In this document: piece after piece, positions 1 through 29,574 of the stretch | Numbering within the stretch: position 1 is the stretch's first letter | Layout: each line of letters begins with the position of its first letter | NCBI RefSeq assembly: GCF_041146795.1 | Contig: NC_135180.1 | Span: 39,554,794-39,618,793 of the forward strand | From: Maylandia zebra | Lineage: Eukaryota > Chordata > Actinopteri > Cichliformes > Cichlidae | Length of the DNA stretch: 64,000 bases | Direction of reading: 5' to 3' | The notes under the pieces: model-generated | Told to the model about the DNA's origin: nothing | What the model saw: only the letters and a program-made list of their open reading frames with translations | Databases searched by the model: none | Program-made: the position numbers and the translations under genes

Positions 1-540
1 GAAGTGGCCCGAGCGAGCCCCAGGCTCCAGGCCCCGATAAGCGGCCGCCAAGGAGTGAGCCGGTGTGTACCTGGACGCCCATCCCCAGACACAAAGAACC
101 ACCAACGCACCGACACCTGAGGGAGTCCGCCACTGGCAGGGGAAGTGGTGGTGGGGGGAGATAGGCCTCCAAACCTTGGAGGGCCTGAGGTGTCCCCAGA
201 GAGGTGGCGTCTGATACCCAACCTGACATATAGACACAGACATACAGGCACACACAGACACAAACATCCATTCCCACCCTCATGCTCTCATATGCACTTA
301 CTCCACACTCAACCAACGTGGAGACAGACATAAAGAGACGCTGTACACACGATCACACTCCCCAAGCGTACTCTACAAACCGGGTCTAGGTACCCTTGCC
401 CCTGGAGGGGGGAACTGCACCCAGACCCAGGTGGTGTTACCCTTTTCCCTGCGGTGGGGGGAGGCAGACCGCCCCGACTCCGCAGCAGCAGGGAGGCCCC
501 ACACTCCAGACCGCAGTCGGACGGCCAATGGACCAATGAT
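1..540. repeat. Unclassified repeat-like non-coding DNA
   Basis: No exon is recognisable. The stretch has low-complexity CA-rich text around 220-320, followed by G-rich text near 400-500. Its composition looks like a dispersed fish repeat and not like coding sequence, and no open frame resembles a known protein. I could not define ends, terminal repeats or a family. It should lie inside an intron of the ATG16-like gene whose last exons follow, but that is inference from position. Confidence 0.3.
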
Positions 541-910
541 ATATTTGCAATTTACCTGTGCTGCTCTGCCAAAACACTAGTTGGCGCTGGCGTCTCTCTG
601 AACTCTCTTCCAGCTGTCCTCCAGTCTAAGAACCAGTTTACATATGGGAAAACTATTGTGTTGAACATTGGGTTGTTGCGAGCAGCATCAGTGCAGCATG
701 TTGCATTTGTGGGGCACATCAGGTCACAGCGTAGGGTTCAGAGGGTTTGTGGTTGCAGCGTAATGGTGAGACAAGTGTAAATCCCTCTTCGATGTCCCAG
801 CTGGGAGTTCTCGGCTCTGCAGATGTAGAGAATCGTGGAGCAAATTGCTCACAGCAGCAGGAAGTTTCACGTCAGAACAGCTGTTTCACCCAGATGTTCT
901 CTCTCTTCAG

Positions 911-1442
911 TCCAGACTGCTGCTATTTGGCGGCCGGCTCTGCAGACGGCGCAGTTTACATCTGGAATGTCTCGACGGGCAAGTTGGAGACCCGGCTACC
1001 CGACAAACACAGGTAACACCGAAGACTTGAGTCAGCTGATCAGCACAGTCACTGCCAGTGCAGGGTCCTAAAGATCAGAGGCTCCAGCTCAGCTCCCTGT
1101 GGGACTCCAAATGCTGCTAGTTCAGCTTCACTCTTAGTGTTTGCCGTAATCCACAGACTACAGTGTTCCTGATGACAGGCTAGTGTGAGGCTGCAGGGCT
1201 ACAGACTCCTCCAGAGTGACTTGTGTGTTGCTGTGTGTGTAAATCTCCATGAAGTTTAAGGGCCTGCGATGGCGCCTTGAGAGAGCCCGCGTGTGTTTAA
1301 CCACAGAGAAAGTGTCCACTGTCCCTTTAACAGCCTGCTCTCTTTCAGCTCGTCCATCAGCGCCGTGTCCTGGTCTCTGTCCGGCGAATACTTCGTCAGC
1401 GTGGACAAGAGCAAGCGAGCTGTCCTCTGGAGTGACATGTGA
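911..1442 (+). CDS. atg16l2: ATG16-like WD40 protein, last two coding exons (partial)
   Basis: C-terminal end of an autophagy-related 16-like protein, a WD-repeat partner of ATG5-ATG12. Exon 911-1012 begins after a polypyrimidine tract and cag, and ends at a gtaaca donor. It encodes a WD repeat with SPDCCYLAAGSADGAVYIW and then NVSTGKLETRL. Exon 1349-1442 follows acceptor ctctttcag and encodes SSSISAVSWSLSGEYFVSVD, then KSKRAVLWSDM and a TGA stop. The phase joins correctly (AG|C gives Ser). The final blade ending in VLW plus a few residues is the normal ATG16 C terminus. GALYIW/GKLESRL-like wording fits ATG16L2 better than ATG16L1 from memory, and linkage to arrb1 agrees, but ATG16L1 is the alternative. 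Upstream exons lie outside the window. Confidence 0.75.
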
Positions 1443-2500
1443 GGCAAACCCGCGACCAGGTCACGTTGTCATGGAGACGCGTCACACATCCAGCTTTGAT
1501 TGGACAGACGGCTGTTTGACAAAAGTCTTTAAGCTATTTGTTGGTTGGACCAAAGGGAAGTGACCTTACGTTGTTGTGATCTATGATAACCCTGAAGAAT
1601 ATTAACGAGGGAGGAGAACATGGACGTTCTACCAGCTTTAAGCTTTTCTGTGTAAAACCTGTGTGAACAAAGGGAAACGTTGAACCATTTTACAGCCGAC
1701 ACGCCAAAACGAAGCGAGGCCGAACAGCTCATCGGTTACGCGTGCACACGTCAGCCCGTGGCGTGCGCTGTGCTCACGGGCTGAAACCAAGCTAACTTCT
1801 TTTTACCTGGAACGAGTAGAACGGTTTTGTTTTTATCGTTGCGGACAGATTGATAACTCGCACGCTCCTAACACTCCTGTTTTAGATGTTAACGTTTTTC
1901 CCGCCCTGTCTCAGCTGCTTTTGGGTCCTGAGAAAGTCTTAAATTGACATTTGTTAATAAAAGATCTGAAACGGTTTTAAACTGATGTTTTCGGTCACCT
2001 CAGATTCATGTCCCCGCTTTTACATCCAGAGTGGGGCCGCAGCGCGACACTGAAGCCCCACCCACCTGCTGGCAACCAATCAGAAGAAAGTTGTCTCTAA
2101 AGGGGGAGGGGCCACCACCCTCAGACTGCCTTAACCTTTGAACCCCTGAGAAGAAGCTTTCGTTCAGGCCCGGGAACATTTGCTCCTGATCCTGAATTTA
2201 AACCAGCCGCTCTGGGATCGGTGGGCGTGTTTCCAGTCTCTTTGCTCTCAGTCGTGGATTTACATTTAAAGGCTGCTGCATGCAGTCACTGAGGGATTAT
2301 TTTGAACTGTAAGTGATGCAAAGCTGCTGTGGAGGAAATGAGCAGAACGTGTCCACCTGTGTTGTCCTGCGTCTGTATCTGCAGCGAGAGGCTGCCGCTC
2401 AGGTAAATGCTCAGGTGTGTTTTTGTCTCAGATGTCGTTCTGTCAATGTTTTTAATATTATTGTTTCTGCTCTCAGCTCTAATAAACGCTGATCTCTAAC
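1443..2500 (+). other. Probable 3' UTR and downstream region of the ATG16-like gene
   Basis: No coding potential. Two candidate polyadenylation signals, AATAAA at 1956-1961 and AATAAA at 2481-2486, lie downstream of the stop. Either could end the transcript, and the sequence does not decide between them. Confidence 0.45.
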
Positions 2501-3245
2501 CGCCCGTCCTTCGTCCTGTCGTCTCCTCGCTCCTTTCTGCTTGAAGGCTTTGTTCGTTTTTTTTAATCGCAGTCTGAAGTCATGTCCCCGAGTTTAAAAA
2601 GACAAGAGGATGATGATGATGATGCTGATGAGGAGGTTCGGCGCTGCAGGCTGCTTCACGCTGAGGTCATTGATTAGGAAACAGAAAGCAGCTGCTGCCT
2701 CCAGACTGACCGAGCGCTGACCTACACGCCGCGTAAGTGTTAGAAAGCTTCTGTTGTCCTCCACTCCTCACAGAAGCCTCTCACTTTGACCAGGTGGATG
2801 GTTTCTGTCAGTCATGGCAACAACAGATGAGTCTGTTAGTCTGCTTCATGTTTCTTCTGCCGTTGTCTCACAGAGCGAATCAGGTGTTTTCAGCTCAAAC
2901 TCCATCCATCACTCCTCTGTCCTCCACCCGTCTGTTGGACATGAAAAAGCTCATCTTTGAGGGATTGAGCAGGCATCCTGGTGGCTGAACCACCGCTTTG
3001 AGACTCTCCAACGACTGCGCTCCTCAGCTCTCTAAGCACAGACATCTTCAGATGATGCTCACTTGTACCCGTCTTCCTCCCCTCACAGCCAGCCGGTCAC
3101 AGTAGATGAGCCTGGTGCTGCTGGAGGTTTCCTGTTAAAAAGGGTTTTTTCCTTCCCACTGTTACCGAGTGCTTGCTCTTAGTGGTCTGATTTTTTTAGG
3201 TTTTCTCTGTACTATTTTAGGGTCTTCACCTGAACAGAGTAAAAT
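2501..3245. other. Intergenic DNA, nothing recognised
   Basis: No exon, RNA gene or clear transposon ends seen. A short GAT triplet run lies near 2610-2628. The short open frames are not like any known family. Confidence 0.4.
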
Positions 3246-4420
3246 AAAAGTAAGTAAATGTTTATTTATATAGCACCTTTCAAGATAAAATCACAGAAGC
3301 TAAAACATGAAGACAAAATCAACCAAAAGCAAGTCTAAAAAGATGAGTTTAAAGCTGTTTTTAAAAGAGACCACTGAGTCCACAGATCTCACAGTCTGGG
3401 GGCCACAGTTACCAAAGCTCGGCCTCCTTTTGTTTTCAGCCTCGTGTGCTGGACAACCGGCAAGCCCTGATCACATGACCTCAGGGACCTGCTGGGAATG
3501 TATGGATGTAAAAGATCTCTGATGTATGTCGGTGCTCATCCATGCAGATCCCTGAATGTCAGAGTCATAATGTTAAAGTGGATTCTGAATTTAATAGGGA
3601 GCCAGTGCAGCTGGATCACCAGGGGTGTGGCATGGGAGGTCTTGGTCAGAAGCTTTGCAGCAGCGCTCTGAACACCCTGCAGATGTTCCAAGGAGGATTT
3701 ACATAAACAAGTGAACAAAGAATTACAATAGTCCAGACGAGATGATGCCCCTGGGCATGTCGTGCCAGTTCAGAGCACGACACAACGGGACTCAAGGCCG
3801 CAATGTTTCTCAAGTGATAAAAACAGGAGCTGACAAGCGATTTAACATGAGCGTCCAAAGTCAGAGCTGAGTCAAAAGTTACACCAAGGTTGATGGATGA
3901 AGCAAGAGGACCTAAATTTTCCAAAACCCTAGGCACAAACTTATCGGGAGCACAAACGAGGACTTCAGTTTTCTCCTCATAAAGTTGAAGAAAATTATCA
4001 GCCATCCAACCTCTGATGGAGTCTATGCACCTATGCAAAAACTGTAGCTTGGAAACATCTTGGGGCTTAAAGGAGATATATAACTGAATATCATCTGCAT
4101 AGCAGAGATACGAAATGTCTTTAAAAGTGCTCAGTAAGTGCTGAAGAGGAAGTAAATACAACAAAAACAACAAGGGTCCCAACACAAAACCTTGTGGCAC
4201 ACCATAGGCAAGAGAAGTAGAAGAACTGTGGTTAGAGGCAGCCACAGAGAAGGATCGTTCATGCAAATAAGATTCGAACCAGTCCAAAGCAGCCCCTGAT
4301 ATTCCCACCCAGTGTCTCAGCCTATCTAACAAAATGTGATGGTCAACAGTATGAAAGGCAGAGGTCAGGTCCAACATCAGCAAGACATTCTCCTGCATCA
4401 CATCTCATCAAGATGTCGCT
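3246..4420 (-). mobile_element. L2-clade LINE, 5'-truncated reverse transcriptase copy
   Basis: On the minus strand the open frame from 4401 to 3646 reads as the reverse transcriptase of an L2/CR1-type LINE: LDLTSAFHTVDHHILLDRL, then GVPQGFVLGPLLFLLYLLPL, then the catalytic box CYADDIQLY. A second frame at 3718-3536 continues with the family's C-terminal text (LQGVQSAAAKLLT, LHWLPIKFRI, LTFRDLHG), so one frameshift separates them. The 3' UTR runs to about 3246, ending in text equivalent to gtgctatataaataaacat, typical of this LINE family's 3' end. The endonuclease and the N-terminal part of the RT are missing. The canonical GVPQGS reads GVPQGF here and AFDTVDH reads AFHTVDH, so the copy is decayed. 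Confidence 0.85.
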
Positions 4421-4604
4421 GGAGGTTTTAAGAAGTGCAGTTTCAGGAGTGTGAACTCTGCGAAAACCAGAATGCTGTATTCATCCAGAGCAGCTTGGTC
4501 TATAATAAGCAGAGAAGCTTAGCAGTTTTGTTCTGTTTTGTTTTGTTTCGTACTCTGGCCCCAAGCCTGAAACAGCTGAGTGGCCCCGTCTCATTGTAGC
4601 GAGG
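4421..4604. other. Short spacer between LINE copies
   Basis: No gene seen. It may hold decayed upstream parts of the neighbouring LINE copy. A short run of ttttgttctgttttgttttg occurs around 4525-4550. Confidence 0.3.
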
Positions 4605-4958
4605 CTACACTACTACACTGACTGTGTTAAAATCCTGTCGAGGGCAAGGGAGCTTCAGCGGATTAAGGTGAACAATATGACCATCTCCGTTTTCCCCGCC
4701 TGTACCGCCAAGACAGCCTGAGCTCGTGCGGCCTTCGCAGACCGTCGCCGTCAGCACATCACAGATGTTATTGAAGCAATGACAGGATTTACAGACTGAA
4801 CACGATCTCCTCACAACAACTGACGCGGAACGTCTTTTGATTCGATCCCGTGCTACCTACTACGAGCATGGTGAAAAGCCAAGTAGACTTCTGGCACACC
4901 AACTGAAACGTAGAGCCAGCTCTCGCACAATTTCACAAGTTAAAGACCAGTCTGACAT
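4605..4958 (+). mobile_element. L1/Tx1-type LINE fragment, ORF1 remnant and ORF2 region before RT
   Basis: Plus-strand translation around 4675-4760 resembles an L1-type ORF1 (ISVFPACTAKTA, ARAAFADRRR), with an in-frame stop. At 4837-4958 it reads RSRATYYEHGEKPSRLLAHQ then LKRRASSRTISQVKDQ, the well conserved stretch just before the reverse transcriptase of L1/Tx1 LINEs. The same frame resumes after the 504-bp insertion, at 5463, with NLISDPVSVSGIFKR. The two parts belong to one LINE copy with a large internal deletion between ORF1 and this part of ORF2. Confidence 0.7.
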
Positions 4959-5462
4959 TAGGGCTGCCACGATTAGTCGACTAGTCACGATTACGTCGAC
5001 CATCAAAATCGTCGACGACTGATTTAATAGTCGACGCGTCGTTTGAAGCTTTGTAAGATCCCAAAAGACGCAGGAATAAGTAGCAGGATTTAAGAGTGTA
5101 ATAACGGACTGAAACAGAAGATGGCAGCACTGCATGTACAAGGATGCCAGCTGCCGTTAAACCCCGAAGAAGAAGAAACTGTGTCCCAGAATTCATAGCG
5201 CAGCTTCCAACAATGGTGGCAGCTAGTTAGTTTTAATATTACTCTTATTATTCTTTCTGGGTCACAAAATAAACGTTTAACATATTTTCAGGCGAGAATG
5301 TAGCTGTGCAAACCTCAAATATCTGCTCAGTTTATCAGGACACCACATATTTTCAAAAGCGCTCCGACGTTTTCGGAGACGTCTGTTACCCACTAGCTCG
5401 ATAGCTAGCAAAATTAATCGGTGACTAGTCGACTATCAAAATAATCGTTTGTGGCAGCCCTA
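4959..5462. mobile_element. hAT-type MITE interrupting the L1 fragment
   Basis: A 504-bp element with terminal inverted repeats tagggctgccac at the left and gtggcagccctA at the right, and sub-terminal gtcgactagtc motifs on both sides. Flanks are tctgacat (left) and tctggcaa (right), 6 of 8 bases alike, compatible with an old 8-bp hAT target duplication. Excising it brings the L1 reading frame back together, which supports the boundaries. No transposase coding sequence is inside. Confidence 0.8.
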
Positions 5463-5515
5463 TCTGGCAATCTGATTTCTGACCCTGTCTCTGTCAGTGG
5501 GATTTTTAAGAGACT
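5463..5515 (+). mobile_element. Continuation of the L1-type ORF2 fragment
   Basis: After the MITE the L1 frame continues for about 50 bases (DPVSVSGIFKR) and then breaks at the truncated left edge of the next hAT element. Confidence 0.65.
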
Positions 5516-6517
5516 TTTAACGTGTAGTTATAAATTGTTAGATTATTGTGATATTGAAATATAAAAATACACTTTTATTTTCTATTATTTCTTCATCGCT
5601 CAAAATAAGCGTCACACTCGTGGAAGCCGGTGTGCCCGCTGAAACGCCTGCATTTACCGAGACTTTCAACCCCAGGTAGGCCAATTATGGATCTTGGGAT
5701 CCACATTATGTCAGCAGCTCCACCGCGAACTATGTTAAAAACAAACACGCTCACGCCTCACAGACGACAGCTTACAGTCCTGTAAAGATGAAGTGACTTC
5801 ACTGTGCGCAGAGGTTCAGGAGCAGAAGTCCCGTTGTAAACATATCACGGCAGACCTGACGATGTTTGCATGAACAGGCTTTACAGCTTCTCTTTATTGA
5901 CCACTTTCACACACGGCTGCTGTACGCACACAGCCGGCTGTAGCTTTGCAGCTCACAGCCCGACACACAACCGCAGAGAGAGCACAGACTTTAAGGTGGC
6001 GAGGCGTGATTGCTGGTGCCGCTCAGGTGCGTCCGCCTCCCCTGCAGCGGCGCTGCAGACCACGCCCCACCGCACACATTAACCAGGTAAAATACATATT
6101 TAGGCAGAATTTTGTAAATATCTATTTTTCATTTTTCAGCAGCATAGAGCTTTTTTTTCAGTTATTTTTAAAAGTCAGGTCAAGGCTCCAAAAGCCCAAA
6201 GGAGATATAAGGCTGGCGGCTCACAGCAGTTTTTGTTTGCTGGATCATTGTAGTTCAGCTTTCCTTTTGTTATATTTCTTTAAGAGATCGAAATGTGTTC
6301 ATTACATAAATAAAATGTAGTTTTCTCTGTAGCACTTCATGGATTTCATAAGCAACACACTTTAGCTGTTCACACAAAGCATAAAGGTAAAAAAACAATA
6401 TGTACAGTGTTATCTTCATTTTAGACGTCACAAAGTATTTGCGGCTCCCAGTGGGTTTTTTTTTGCGTGGAAACCGGCTCCAAGTGGCTCTTTGGGTCTT
6501 AAAGGTTGTGACCCCTG
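5516..6517. mobile_element. Non-autonomous hAT element lacking its left end
   Basis: Closely similar over its length to the complete element at 40701-41789: shared stretches include tcgctcaaaataagcgtcac, aggccaattatggatcttgg and aaaatgtgttcattacataa. The right terminal repeat, ending gacccctg, is present at 6517. The left about 110 bases seen in the other copy are missing. No transposase gene is inside. The short open frames here are not protein families. Confidence 0.8.
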
Positions 6518-7560
6518 GCCTAGACTGAGGCTCTCTTTATTACAACAGTTTACCTCTAATGGGGGTCTTTCCCTACCAAATTTTTTAATGTACTACTGGT
6601 CTTCACATATTCATAAGCTGACCTACTGGCTAAATTCACCGAACCTGATTTGGTGTAAACTTGAAATTCAATCAGTTTCTCCATATTTTCCAGTCGCCTC
6701 TCTTATCTACTCATCACTGCCTGTTAAACATCGTCTGTTGCTTCAAATCCCGTAGTGCTCTCTACACGTAAGATGTGGTTTCAGTTCAGGTCGCATTTTA
6801 AATTCATTGCCCCCTCTACCAGATTACCATTGTTAAGGAATCATCCATTTTCCTGCCACTGCCGCCTGTCTGACGTGGCATGAAAGAGACATAAAATTTC
6901 TCTATTTGCAAATTAGACACTGTGTCTCATCACTGTTTCCAAACTTCTCCCTGCTGATGCTCCATGGGTTGACCTTCTGCTTGTGAGGCCTAATCAAAAA
7001 TCACTTCTATCAAATATATATTGTATGCTTATGGCGACCCAGCATGAATTAGGTGTTGAACTGTTTGAATCATGGTGGGACAAGGTGACTCTCATGCGTT
7101 CAAGTACACCATGTGCTACAGCTTGTACAGTTTAGTCCATTTCTCAAAATCCCGTTTATCTAAAATTTTCCTTCAATTATAGATCAATGTGACCTCCCCC
7201 TGCAATCCATATGTTTTCTTCTGTCCAAGTTTGAACACATTTTGGGTTTTCAGAGGTTTTTGGATCCGATCCGAGAAGACCCTCTGACTGCCATATTTGG
7301 AGTTCCAAAGACCCTCTTAATATAACTCCCCAGCAAACTGAGATCGTGGCTTTTTGTTCCCTTCTTGCTAGACGCTGTATTTTACGCCTCCATCTGCATT
7401 GCAATGGCTTAATACTGTCCGGACATTCTTGAGGGTGGAGACGATCTCACTCACAGTGAAAGGTAGTCCTGCTAAATTTATCCACAAGTGGACACTTTGT
7501 GGAATATCTCAGATCTTTTCCTTAGAACAATGTGATTTACCCACCTGCAACTAGATTGAA
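6518..7560 (+). mobile_element. L1/Tx1-type LINE, C-terminal part of ORF2
   Basis: Plus-strand translation near 6540-6660 gives GGLSLPNFLMYYWSSHIHKL, then TYWLNSPNLIWCKLE, the region after the RT domain of L1/Tx1 LINEs. At about 7200-7400 a different frame gives THFGFSEVFGSDPRRPSD and IVAFCSLLARRCILRLH, the C-terminal text of the same family. Several stops and frameshifts are present. With the fragment at 4605-4958 it would make one LINE from which the RT core is missing; the gap is filled by the truncated hAT element. Confidence 0.7.
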
Positions 7561-7599
7561 AAGAATTTGAAATTTACTCTTTTTTTAAGGTAGGCACAG

Positions 7600-8952
7600 G
7601 ATTTAAGCCCCGCCCCCTCTATTCTTTTATTTGTATTTATATTTTATTATTTTACTTTATTTTATTTAAGATTTTTTCTAATTTAGATCATACAAACTTA
7701 TTTCTAATATGCCATGGCCAAGACCAAAGAGCTTTCGAAGGACACCAGGAAAAGTATTGTAGACCTGCACCAGACTGGGAAGAGTGAATCTACAATAGGC
7801 AAGCAGCTTGGTGTGAAAAAATCAACTGTGGGAGCAATCATCAGAAAATGGAAGACATACAAGACCACTGATAATCTCCCTCGGTCTGGGGCTCCACGCA
7901 AGATCTCATCCCGTGGGGTCAAAATGATCACGAGAACGGTGAGCAAAGATCCCAGAACCACACGGGGGGACCTGGTGAATGACCTGCAGAGAGCTGGGAC
8001 CAAAGTAACAAAGGTCACCATCAGTAACACACTACAACGGCAGGGAATCAAATCCCGCAGTGCCAGACGTGTTCCGCTGCTGAAGCCAGTGCATGTCCAG
8101 GCCCGTCTGAAGTTTGCCAGAGAGCACATGGATGATACAGCAGAGGATTGGGAGAATGTCATGTGGTCAGATGAAACCAAAGTAGAACTTTTTGGTATAA
8201 ACTCAACTCGTCGTGTTTGGAGGAAGAAGAATACTGAGTTGCATCCCAAGAACACCATACCTACTGTGAAGCATGGGGGTGGAAACATCATGCTATGGGG
8301 CTGTTTTTCTGCCAAGGGGACAGGACGACTGATCCGTGTTAAGGACAGAATGAATGGGGCCATGTATCGTGAGATTTTGAGCCAAAACCTCCTTCCATCA
8401 GTGAGAACTTTGAAGATGAAACGAGGCTGGGTCTTCCAACATGACAATGATCCAAAACACACCGCCCGGGCAACAAAGGAGTGGCTCCGTAAGAAGCATT
8501 TGAAAGTCCTGGAGTGGCCTAGCCAGTCTCCAGACCTCAACCCCATAGAAAATCTGTGGCGGGAGTTGAAAGTCCGTGTTGCTCGGCGACAGCCCCAAAA
8601 CATCACTGCTCTCGAGAAGATCTGCATGGAGGAATGGGCCAAAATACCAGCTACTGTGTGTGCAAACCTGGTAAAGACCTATAGTAAACGTTTGACCTCT
8701 GTTATTGCCAATAAAGGTTATGTTACAAAGTATTGAGTTGTATTTTTGTTATTGACCAAATACTTATTTTCCACCCTGATTTACCAATAAATTCTTTACA
8801 AATCCTACCATGTGGATTCATGGATTTTTTTTCACATTCTGTCTCTCACAGTTGAAGTGTACCTCTGGTGCAAATTACTGACCTCTGTCATCATTTTAGG
8901 TGGGGGAACTTGCACAATCGGTGGCTGACTAAATACTTCTTTGCCCCACTGT
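7600..8952 (+). mobile_element. Tc1-like DNA transposon, right end intact, left end not found
   Basis: Contains a complete Tc1-like transposase gene. The right terminal repeat is clear at about 8817-8952: ggctgactaaatacttcttt, then gccccactgta, followed by tgatctc of the target. The matching left end (expected to begin tacagtggggcaaag) is not found upstream of the ORF, where AT-rich DNA next to an L1 fragment occurs instead. The left boundary given is a guess. The element has inserted into, or next to, a minus-strand LINE that continues at 8953. Confidence 0.85.
7714..8736 (+). CDS. Tc1-like transposase, intact
   Basis: A 340-residue DD34E transposase that cuts and pastes a Tc1 element at TA sites. 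Residues 1-60 form the first helix-turn-helix ([37 protein letters not shown]), followed by an arginine-rich linker with [10 protein letters not shown] and a second DNA-binding helix region ([12 protein letters not shown]). The catalytic residues are all visible: Asp in MWSDETK, Asp in [11 protein letters not shown] and Glu in [14 protein letters not shown]. Length and order match full-length fish Tc1 transposases. The start is gccATGG, a strong Kozak context. No stop or frameshift is present, unlike almost every other transposon here. Because the left terminal repeat seems absent, the copy may be unable to move itself but could still supply protein. Confidence 0.92.
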   Translation: MAKTKELSKDTRKSIVDLHQTGKSESTIGKQLGVKKSTVGAIIRKWKTYKTTDNLPRSGAPRKISSRGVKMITRTVSKDPRTTRGDLVNDLQRAGTKVTKVTISNTLQRQGIKSRSARRVPLLKPVHVQARLKFAREHMDDTAEDWENVMWSDETKVELFGINSTRRVWRKKNTELHPKNTIPTVKHGGGNIMLWGCFSAKGTGRLIRVKDRMNGAMYREILSQNLLPSVRTLKMKRGWVFQHDNDPKHTARATKEWLRKKHLKVLEWPSQSPDLNPIENLWRELKVRVARRQPQNITALEKICMEEWAKIPATVCANLVKTYSKRLTSVIANKGYVTKY

Positions 8953-9460
8953 ATGATCTCTTGATAAACAAATAAAATAAAACCAGTGAGTGAATGACAG
9001 CATTCTTACAATAAACAGGGACCTGACCAGAAACCAATGAAGTATTGATAATTATCAGCACACAGGGACCGATAGACTGAAAGACATTTGTAAACAAAGA
9101 TCCAGGTAAAATATCAGGAGAGCAGGAGGACGCTTTTTAATCAAATTAACTAATTTGACCAGTTTAGGTAAGGACACAGGTTAAAAACCTTATAACAGGA
9201 CTAGGTGGGGTTGGAGCAGACAAGAGACACAGAAGGAGATATATTGTTCCTAACAATGCTGACTTTTTCAACAAAGAAAGTTTTCACAATCTTCATTCAA
9301 TGAAATTGGGACAGCAGGTGGAGCAGGAGCAACTATATCACTAACGGTGTCTAATACTACCTTGGGGTTACCTCTGCTCTCTGAAACTAGGTCTGAGTAC
9401 CCATAGCTTCAGTCACAGGTGAGGCTAAGGATGTCAATCGATGGCTAATTCAACAGCTTT
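8953..9460 (-). mobile_element. L2/CR1-type LINE fragment, antisense
   Basis: Minus-strand translation around 9110-8955 reads LFTNVFQSIGPCVLIIINTS, then LVSGQVPVYCKNAVIHSLV, matching the stretch before RT motifs in L2/CR1 LINEs (usually NxSLxSGxVPxxFKxAxVxPLLKK). It is short and broken at the Tc1 right end. The part above 9120 is less clear and only assigned by continuity. Confidence 0.55.
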
Positions 9461-10140
9461 TCTTATGTGCTCAGTTGTGAACCACTCCAAGGAAAGCTGG
9501 ACCCATGAAATCCTCAGACCAGATCCCGAGGCCCCTGAAACAGACGCCCTTCCCCTTCTGGACAAACTAAAAACTTCCATCACTCGCGATTTAAGAGCAG
9601 CAGGATGAGATGGGGAACTGCAGGACGCAAATATAAAGTGTCAGTGCTGTACGTAAAGATTAATGGCCACATTAATGTGAATAAATAAAAACAGTGGGCC
9701 TCAGGCAGGGGCGTGTGGTGCGAGCCCATACATTTATAAAGCATGATGAGAGAGAAACCTGAACTGCTTCACACTGATGTGACTGAACCCGAGTACGACA
9801 CTGCCTAAACTCCTGCACTAAATGTCCAGCAGGGGGCGACTGGTTGTAAGAAGTCACTAATGACGAGATGTAAACATGCTTAAAAGTCAGTACTGAGGGT
9901 TGGATTAAACGCAGAGATGCGCAGCTGGCAGTGAATGTTCATAGAAAGAACGACAGCGACTTTCTTCGTTTCCTTCCTCGGGCTGTAAACATTCAAGCCT
10001 GGAAAGTGTCCAAATTTAGAGGAAATAAATATTTATTTAATGAAGGACAGATGTAAGGAGGGTGGAGGTCAGAGTCCAGCTGTCAGTGTCAGACAGAAAT
10101 ATAATCTGTCCTCTGGGTGTCTCCTGTTTTAACATGTTTT
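9461..10140. other. Intergenic DNA upstream of arrb1
   Basis: No exon or transposon ends recognised. It lies immediately upstream of the first arrb1 exon and could hold regulatory sites, but none can be named from the sequence. Confidence 0.35.
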
Positions 10141-10449
10141 ACTGCTAATGAGTCTGACAGAAGAGAGAGGGGGAGAGCATGCCAGGCGCTGAGAGGAAGG
10201 AAGGAGGCGAGTTAAAGAGGAGGAGGGGCAGAGTGGTGGATTCAGTCAGTCCTTCGTTCAGTCGCAGCTCAGATGGAGGTTTTTCCTCCTGCTGAGGACA
10301 CTCTGATGGCATGACAACGGCTTCCTGAGTGAGAAAGAGCGAGAGAGAAAGAGAGAGAGAGAGATATCCTGCCCTCAGTTTCCACGGTGACGGCATCCCT
10401 CCATCCTCCTCCATCATCTCTCCGCCCGGCTGCTGTCGACATCGTCGGG
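10141..10449 (+). promoter_or_regulatory. arrb1: Probable arrb1 promoter and 5' UTR region
   Basis: The 300 bases before the arrb1 start codon are purine-rich (gaggaaggaaggaggcgag, agagcgagagagaaag) and include a (GA)n run at 10331-10364. CG-containing text (gcccggctgctgtcgacatcg) lies close to the ATG. No TATA box is evident. The position of the transcription start is not visible; the call rests on being directly 5' of coding exon 1. Confidence 0.4.
10331..10364. repeat. (GA)n microsatellite in the arrb1 5' region
   Basis: Imperfect GA repeat directly upstream of the first arrb1 coding exon. Confidence 0.85.

Positions 10450-29574
<19,125 letters not shown>

Noticed and set aside
7704..8642. 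A 312-codon open frame on the minus strand opposite the Tc1 transposase
   Set aside because: It is the antisense shadow of the transposase gene; the translation resembles no protein family, whereas the plus strand carries a full DD34E enzyme.
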